Positions 59,963 through 64,000 of a stretch of DNA of 64,000 bases are shown here, in pieces; within the stretch, counting starts at the first letter, position 1; every line of letters begins with the position of its first letter. A model generated the notes under the pieces. That model searched no databases, was not told where the DNA came from, and saw only the letters and a program-made list of their open reading frames with translations. Source of the stretch: GCA-2683135 sp964507445 (GTDB lineage: Bacteria > Planctomycetota > GCA-002687715); assembly GCA_964507445.1 (NCBI GenBank), contig CAZDQF010000002.1, forward strand, positions 248,001-312,000, in the 5' to 3' direction. The position numbers and the translations under genes were made by a program.

Positions 59963-60991
59963 TCACGCGTCCACGGACGCTTCCCCGGTCATGCTCTCGG
60001 TATACGGGTCGTACACGCGAGGTGCAGACACGACGCGCTGGACGTTGTCCCATAGCTCGTGAGCGATCTCTCCGAGGTGCGGGCTGCCCACGTAGTACTT
60101 GGAGGACGAGTACTCCTCCTCGGCGACGTTCAGGTGCCACGCGAAGTAGTCCACGCCGACCTCACGGGCCATGGACCGGGCCAGGGTCATCTCTTCGGGA
60201 GAGTCATTCCAGCTGAACAGGATGTAGCGCCAGCAGAGCAGCGGTCTGGATCGCCCCAGTCGCTCCCTGGCCTCGAGGACGCCCTCCATGCCGTCCATGG
60301 CGACCTGCAGTTTGCCTCTGACCCGGTACTTCTCGTAGCTCTCCTGGGTCGCTCCGTCGATGGAGAAGATGACGCCGTCGATCCCCGACGTGACCAGGGC
60401 CTCGCACTCCTCCTGGTTGCGGAAGTAGTGGCCGTTGGTGCTGGTGAGGATGAACAGCCCCGGGTTGCGGTGCTTGGCGTAGCGCAACATCTCCGGCCAC
60501 TGCTTGTGCATGAAGTTCTCGCCGCCGAGGTGGTACTCCATGTAGCGGAGATCGGGAGACAGGGCGTCGATGATCTTCCTGTATGCGCCCATGTCCATTA
60601 CCAGTTGGCCATCCCGGTTGCCCTCGATGGCTTCGCGGTCGCATCCAGGGCACTTGAGGTTGCAGGCCGCCACGGACTCGAGGTAGAGGGCGTGGGGGAG
60701 TTGGATCTCGGTCAGGCCTTCGCGGTTGTTGGGCGGGTCCGAGATGCGGTTGGGGCACTGTCGGCAGACAGGGGTGAGGTCGATCTGTCCGCTTGCGATC
60801 CGCCTGCGCAGCTCTTCGTACCCGGAGCCGTTCCAGATCTCTTCCAGCTCCTGGCGGTGGATGTTGCCGAGGGGATTGGTGCGGGCGGCGTCGATGCAGG
60901 CGCAGACGGCCGTGCCGTCGGAGAGGAAGGTGATCTGTTGCCAGGGCCGGGAACAGAAGGTGTTGGTGCGGGGATCGACGCGGGTGTCCAT
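59963..60991 (-). CDS. Radical SAM protein with N-terminal SPASM-like Cys cluster
   Basis: A 342-residue enzyme. The radical SAM signature CNLKCPGCD (CxxxCxxC) lies at about residue 110, with YHLGGENFMHKQW and VIFSIDGATQESYEKYRVRG as typical barrel segments. The N-terminal 90 residues (FCSRPWQQITFLSDGTAVCA, LGNIHRQELEEIWNGSGYEE, PVCRQCPNRISD) resemble a SPASM domain, normally found after the barrel, so the order is permuted. It may modify a peptide or small molecule with auxiliary Fe-S clusters; no precursor gene is seen nearby. ATG 60991 lies 8 bases after TACTCT. Confidence 0.85.
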   Translation of the reverse strand: MDTRVDPRTNTFCSRPWQQITFLSDGTAVCACIDAARTNPLGNIHRQELEEIWNGSGYEELRRRIASGQIDLTPVCRQCPNRISDPPNNREGLTEIQLPHALYLESVAACNLKCPGCDREAIEGNRDGQLVMDMGAYRKIIDALSPDLRYMEYHLGGENFMHKQWPEMLRYAKHRNPGLFILTSTNGHYFRNQEECEALVTSGIDGVIFSIDGATQESYEKYRVRGKLQVAMDGMEGVLEARERLGRSRPLLCWRYILFSWNDSPEEMTLARSMAREVGVDYFAWHLNVAEEEYSSSKYYVGSPHLGEIAHELWDNVQRVVSAPRVYDPYTESMTGEASVDA

Positions 60992-60999
60992 CGCCTGCC

Positions 61000-61005
61000 A
61001 GAGTA
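61000..61005 (-). promoter_or_regulatory. Putative -10 element for leaderless start at 60991
   Basis: TACTCT on the minus strand lies 8 bases before ATG 60991. Confidence 0.35.
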
Positions 61006-61087
61006 ACCCGGCCACGGTGTGAGGTCAGGGGCGCGTTCCCCCAGCCCGTCGCCGCGGAGGCCACGGCGCGACGACAGCGACAGCGCT

Positions 61088-63349
61088 TCAGGGCGCGTGG
61101 ACGTCGGCGCAGACCGCCCGCATCGTGCGGTTCCGATCGTCGAGCAAGGTCCGGACCCGGGTTGTCAGGGCGCTGTTGGTGAAGGGCTTCTGGAGGAACG
61201 TCTTCGGGCGATTGCTGAGGCCTTGTTCGCCGAGCTCGTTGTCCGTGTACCCGGAGATGAACAACACCGGCAGATCGGGTCGATCCGCCGTCAGTCGTCT
61301 CGCGACCTCGGGTCCGGAGACTCCAGGCATGACCACGTCCGTGATCAGGATGTCGAATTGGGGGTCGCCGGCCTCCGCCAATCGAAGGGCTTCCGCGCCG
61401 TCTTCGGCTTCGATCACGCGGTAGCCCCGCCGTTGTAGACCGCGAGAGAGCACGGCGCGGACTCCCGGATCGTCTTCCACCAGCAGGACGCTCTCCGACC
61501 CTCGCGGAGCCTGTGGTTCCGGTGTAGGTGCGGAGTTCTCAGGCGCCTCCTCTGACTTCCTGAAGATGGCACGTACGGTGGTGCCGGTTCCCGGTTGGCT
61601 GTCGATGGTGATGTACCCCGCGGCGGCCTGGGCGATGGCGTAGACGGCGGAGAGCCCCAGCCCGGTCCCCTCGGTCTCGGCCTTGGTCGTGAAGAACGGC
61701 TCGAACGCCCGATCCATCACGGCCGCCGTCATACCCGTCCCTGTGTCCGCGACCTCGATGATGACGTGGGCGCCGGCCTCAGCCCCGATGGCCCGGGCGT
61801 CTTCCTGCGTGAGCACTTCCTCACGCGTGGTGACGGTGATGACCCCACCCTCGGGCATGGCGTCACGTGCGTTGAGGGCCAGATTCACGATCATCTGTTC
61901 CAGCTGGGCGCCGTCGGCCACGATCCACGGATTCGGGGTGAGGTTACGGACCCGGATTTCCACGTCCTTGCCGACGAGTTGGGACAAGACGTCGTGTACC
62001 CGCTCCATGACGCTTCGGGTGTCCAGGACGGCGACGGACCGTACGTGCTTGCGGCTGAAGGTGAGCAGGTGCCTCGTCAGGTTCTCGCCTCGGGAACAGG
62101 AACTCCGGATGGCTTTCACGTGCACCTGGAGCGCGTCGTCAGGGTCCAGCGCCTCCCTGAGAGCCTCCTCGTGACCCATGAGCACCGCCAGGAGGTTGTT
62201 GAAGTCGTGGGCGACCTCTCCGGCGAGCTGGCCGATGGCCTCCATCTTCTGGGCGTGCAGGAACTGGGTGTTGGCGCCCTCGAGGTCCCGTGTCAGGTAG
62301 CGATTGTGACGTGCCAGCAGCATGGCCTGGATCATCCCCAGGAAACCGAGGGCGGATACGGAGGCGAGCGCGACCTGATCCCGTACGTGGGCCAGATGAG
62401 GGGCCAGGGAGCCGGTGCCGGGAGCCAGGAGGTGGATGAGCAGGATCACGGCAGCGAGCCCGAAGATGACCCCGGCAGTGGTGAGGAAGTCATCACGGGG
62501 GACCATGGCCCCCAGGGGTTCGCGGCTGGTGGAGACAATCCGGATGCTCGCGAACAGCAGCAGGTTGTAGGGCAGGAACCACAGCAAGCCCATGGGCTCC
62601 AGGTCGGCCCATGGGATGATCTCCTCGAACATCAACAGCTCAGCGACGTCTGCTACCAGGTTGGTCACTGCCAGACAGGTCAGCACCAGGTAGACGAGCC
62701 GCCAGCGTTGACAGGTGGCGGCGCGTTGCAGCCAGAGGAACCGCAGGCCCAGGAACAGGTCGAGAGGTATGAACAGGAGCATGGAGCGGGACCAGTTGTC
62801 CCAATCGGGCAACCCGCTCAGGTTGGGGGCCAGGGTGAAGTACGTGTAGAGCGCTGCCGTGGCGAAGATCCCGCTGAGGATGCGGATAACGAAGGCCCCG
62901 TTCTTCCGCGTCCACCCTGGGGGAAGGTGAGGCTGCTGCTCGGCGGCGATGATGAGACAGAGCAGCGCCATGACAAAGGCGCCGTCCACGAGCGCGTCCC
63001 CGAGGAGCGATTCGGAGAACTCAACCGGCACCAGCCACATCATCAACTCGGCCACGAGCCAGAAGAGCGCGGCGGAGAGCAGCAGGAATCGGAATCTCCG
63101 CTCCTCTAAGTGGTCGGTGCGCATCAGGCACGCCAACGCGCAGGCGATCCCCGTCGTCAGTCCGAGGGCGATGTCGGCCAACGAGTCCGAGTATGAATCG
63201 CGGATCGACTCTGGCAGGACGGAGGGGATGAGGAACGGCAGCGCCACCGCGACCTGAATCGCGAGGAGCGCCCAGAGCGGCGACTTGCCCCCTGGCGACA
63301 GTGGTCGATCGGACGCTGATGCTTCGATTCTGCTTCCTTGTGTGACCAT
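61088..63349 (-). CDS. Hybrid sensor histidine kinase with C-terminal receiver domain
   Basis: A 753-residue membrane kinase. About eight to ten membrane helices fill residues 20-340 (ALLAIQVAVALPFLIPSVL, FLLLSAALFWLVAELMMWLV, YLVLTCLAVTNLVADVAELL). The HisKA box is GEVAHDFNNLLAVLMGHE with the phosphorylated His. The ATPase domain has NLALNARDAMPEGGVITVTT, VADTGTGM and GTGLGLSAVYAIAQAA. The receiver domain starts SVLLVEDDPGVRAVLSRGL, with phospho-acceptor Asp in DILITDVVMPG and Lys in FLQKPF. No output domain follows, so it passes phosphate to another protein. ATG 63349 is used; GTG 63352 is in frame. Confidence 0.93.
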   Translation of the reverse strand: MVTQGSRIEASASDRPLSPGGKSPLWALLAIQVAVALPFLIPSVLPESIRDSYSDSLADIALGLTTGIACALACLMRTDHLEERRFRFLLLSAALFWLVAELMMWLVPVEFSESLLGDALVDGAFVMALLCLIIAAEQQPHLPPGWTRKNGAFVIRILSGIFATAALYTYFTLAPNLSGLPDWDNWSRSMLLFIPLDLFLGLRFLWLQRAATCQRWRLVYLVLTCLAVTNLVADVAELLMFEEIIPWADLEPMGLLWFLPYNLLLFASIRIVSTSREPLGAMVPRDDFLTTAGVIFGLAAVILLIHLLAPGTGSLAPHLAHVRDQVALASVSALGFLGMIQAMLLARHNRYLTRDLEGANTQFLHAQKMEAIGQLAGEVAHDFNNLLAVLMGHEEALREALDPDDALQVHVKAIRSSCSRGENLTRHLLTFSRKHVRSVAVLDTRSVMERVHDVLSQLVGKDVEIRVRNLTPNPWIVADGAQLEQMIVNLALNARDAMPEGGVITVTTREEVLTQEDARAIGAEAGAHVIIEVADTGTGMTAAVMDRAFEPFFTTKAETEGTGLGLSAVYAIAQAAAGYITIDSQPGTGTTVRAIFRKSEEAPENSAPTPEPQAPRGSESVLLVEDDPGVRAVLSRGLQRRGYRVIEAEDGAEALRLAEAGDPQFDILITDVVMPGVSGPEVARRLTADRPDLPVLFISGYTDNELGEQGLSNRPKTFLQKPFTNSALTTRVRTLLDDRNRTMRAVCADVHAP

Positions 63350-63587
63350 CACATGGGTTCGCTTCAGACGACGGGGTTACCGGAGTGGGCGCCCGGAGAT
63401 TGCACTATCCAAGATAGCAAAAACGCAAGTATCTGAAATTTCCATTAATGGGGATTGTGGGAGGGGAGCGTGCTGAAGGCCCATGGATGACGCGCAAGAT
63501 GAGGGAACTGCGTTACTTATGTCCCAGGGTTCTTTAAGGCGGGAGGTGCCTGTGGTTGACTCTGGGGCCCGTCACCGGAGGTCTCCC

Positions 63588-64000
63588 ATGCGATCCAGAG
63601 TCACTCTCGCTGTCACCCTCGTCTGCTGCGCTGCCTTCGCTCAGGACAAGCGGACCTTGGAGTTGCCGCTGCTGATGGACTGGGAGACGGTGTCCTCGCC
63701 GCGCCTGTCCCCGGATGGCACGCGGATCGTGTTCACCCGGACATGGGTGGACAAGATGGACGACAGGAAACGCAGCGACCTCTGGATCATGGAGGGTGAT
63801 GGGGCGAGACCTCGTCACCTGGTGCGTGGCTCCAATCCCAGATGGTCACCGGATGGAGAACGGATCCTCTATACAGCAGAGGGAGAACCCAGCGGTTCTC
63901 AACTTTGGGTGATGTGGGTGGCGACCCGCGAGGCGACCCAGATCACCAGGCTGGAGCGGACTCCTTCCGCGGCTCGTTGGGCTCCCGACGGCAAGCGCAT
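63588..64000 (+). CDS. Start of an exported S9-peptidase/TolB-propeller protein (cut by window edge)
   Basis: ATG 63588 follows CGGAGG at about 7 bases. A signal peptide (VTLAVTLVCCAAFAQ) precedes RTLELPLLMDWETVSSPRLS, the usual opening of S9-type propellers, and PD40 repeats PRWSPDGERILYTAEGEPSG and SAARWAPDGKR. The frame runs to the right edge (137 codons visible), so the catalytic domain is not seen. It is divergent from the hybrid kinase gene. A prolyl oligopeptidase-type enzyme is likely; a stand-alone TolB-like propeller is possible. Confidence 0.75.
   Translation, partial: MRSRVTLAVTLVCCAAFAQDKRTLELPLLMDWETVSSPRLSPDGTRIVFTRTWVDKMDDRKRSDLWIMEGDGARPRHLVRGSNPRWSPDGERILYTAEGEPSGSQLWVMWVATREATQITRLERTPSAARWAPDGKR

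Overview
The window is high-GC bacterial DNA that looks like a planctomycete chromosome. The evidence is a DUF1501 protein paired with a PSCyt1/DUF1549/DUF1553 cytochrome-type protein, a DUF1080 protein, two sulfatases, Ser/Thr kinases fused to FGE-sulfatase-like or TPR modules, an ECF-type sigma factor translationally coupled to a kinase, and Gfo/Idh/MocA oxidoreductases with a Tat leader. The exact lineage is inference. No rRNA, tRNA, CRISPR array, insertion sequence or phage gene was seen. Genes are dense and many cotranscribed neighbours overlap by 4 bases (ATGA or GTGA).

Layout. 1-2.2 kb (-): an HTTM-like membrane protein cut by the window edge, and a secreted/membrane partner. 2.3-2.4 kb: an orphan 41-residue open frame. 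2.5-8.1 kb: a divergent fructokinase-like gene, then a sugar ABC transporter (binding lipoprotein, double ATPase, permease with an unusual inserted domain) ending in a shikimate-dehydrogenase-like gene. 8.2-16.8 kb: a LamG-containing secreted protein, a kinase/FGE-like fusion, a GT4 glycosyltransferase and a GT2 protein fused to a lipoprotein-type FGE-like domain. 16.8-23.8 kb: Tat-exported oxidoreductase, sialidase-like protein, sulfatase, nuclease-like protein, aspartylglucosaminidase and second sulfatase, which looks like a glycan-degradation neighbourhood. 23.8-28.3 kb: MsrA, a small membrane protein, a 2H phosphoesterase and a thioredoxin-fold/toroid protein. 28.4-29.3 kb: a thioredoxin-like gene with an in-frame TGA. 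29.4-35.6 kb: M28 peptidase, DUF1080 protein, second kinase/FGE-like fusion and a 2Fe-2S protein. 35.6-43.1 kb: the DUF1501/PSD1 pair and a three-gene sugar kinase / nucleotidyltransferase / oxidoreductase operon. 43.1-46.3 kb: two tandem paralogous secreted proteins. 46.7-54.3 kb: sigma factor, kinase-TPR protein, two pseudopilins, a PilX-like protein and a HEAT-repeat protein. 54.4-64 kb: amidohydrolase, RidA lipoprotein, S9 peptidase, CopZ-type metallochaperone, radical SAM protein, hybrid histidine kinase, and the start of another S9-like protein.

The most notable find is at 28357-29292. A secreted thioredoxin-like protein is interrupted by a single in-frame TGA that sits exactly at the first position of a would-be C-P-P-C redox motif, giving U-P-P-C if read as selenocysteine. 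A perfect 7-bp hairpin with loop GGT lies 17-34 bases after the TGA, where a bacterial SECIS element is expected. The frame stays open for 242 further codons and ends at a strong terminator. I read this as a candidate selenoprotein rather than a pseudogene.

A second window-wide pattern is a TAnnnT-like -10 element only 6-10 bases before the start codon of about ten genes, which suggests frequent leaderless transcription.
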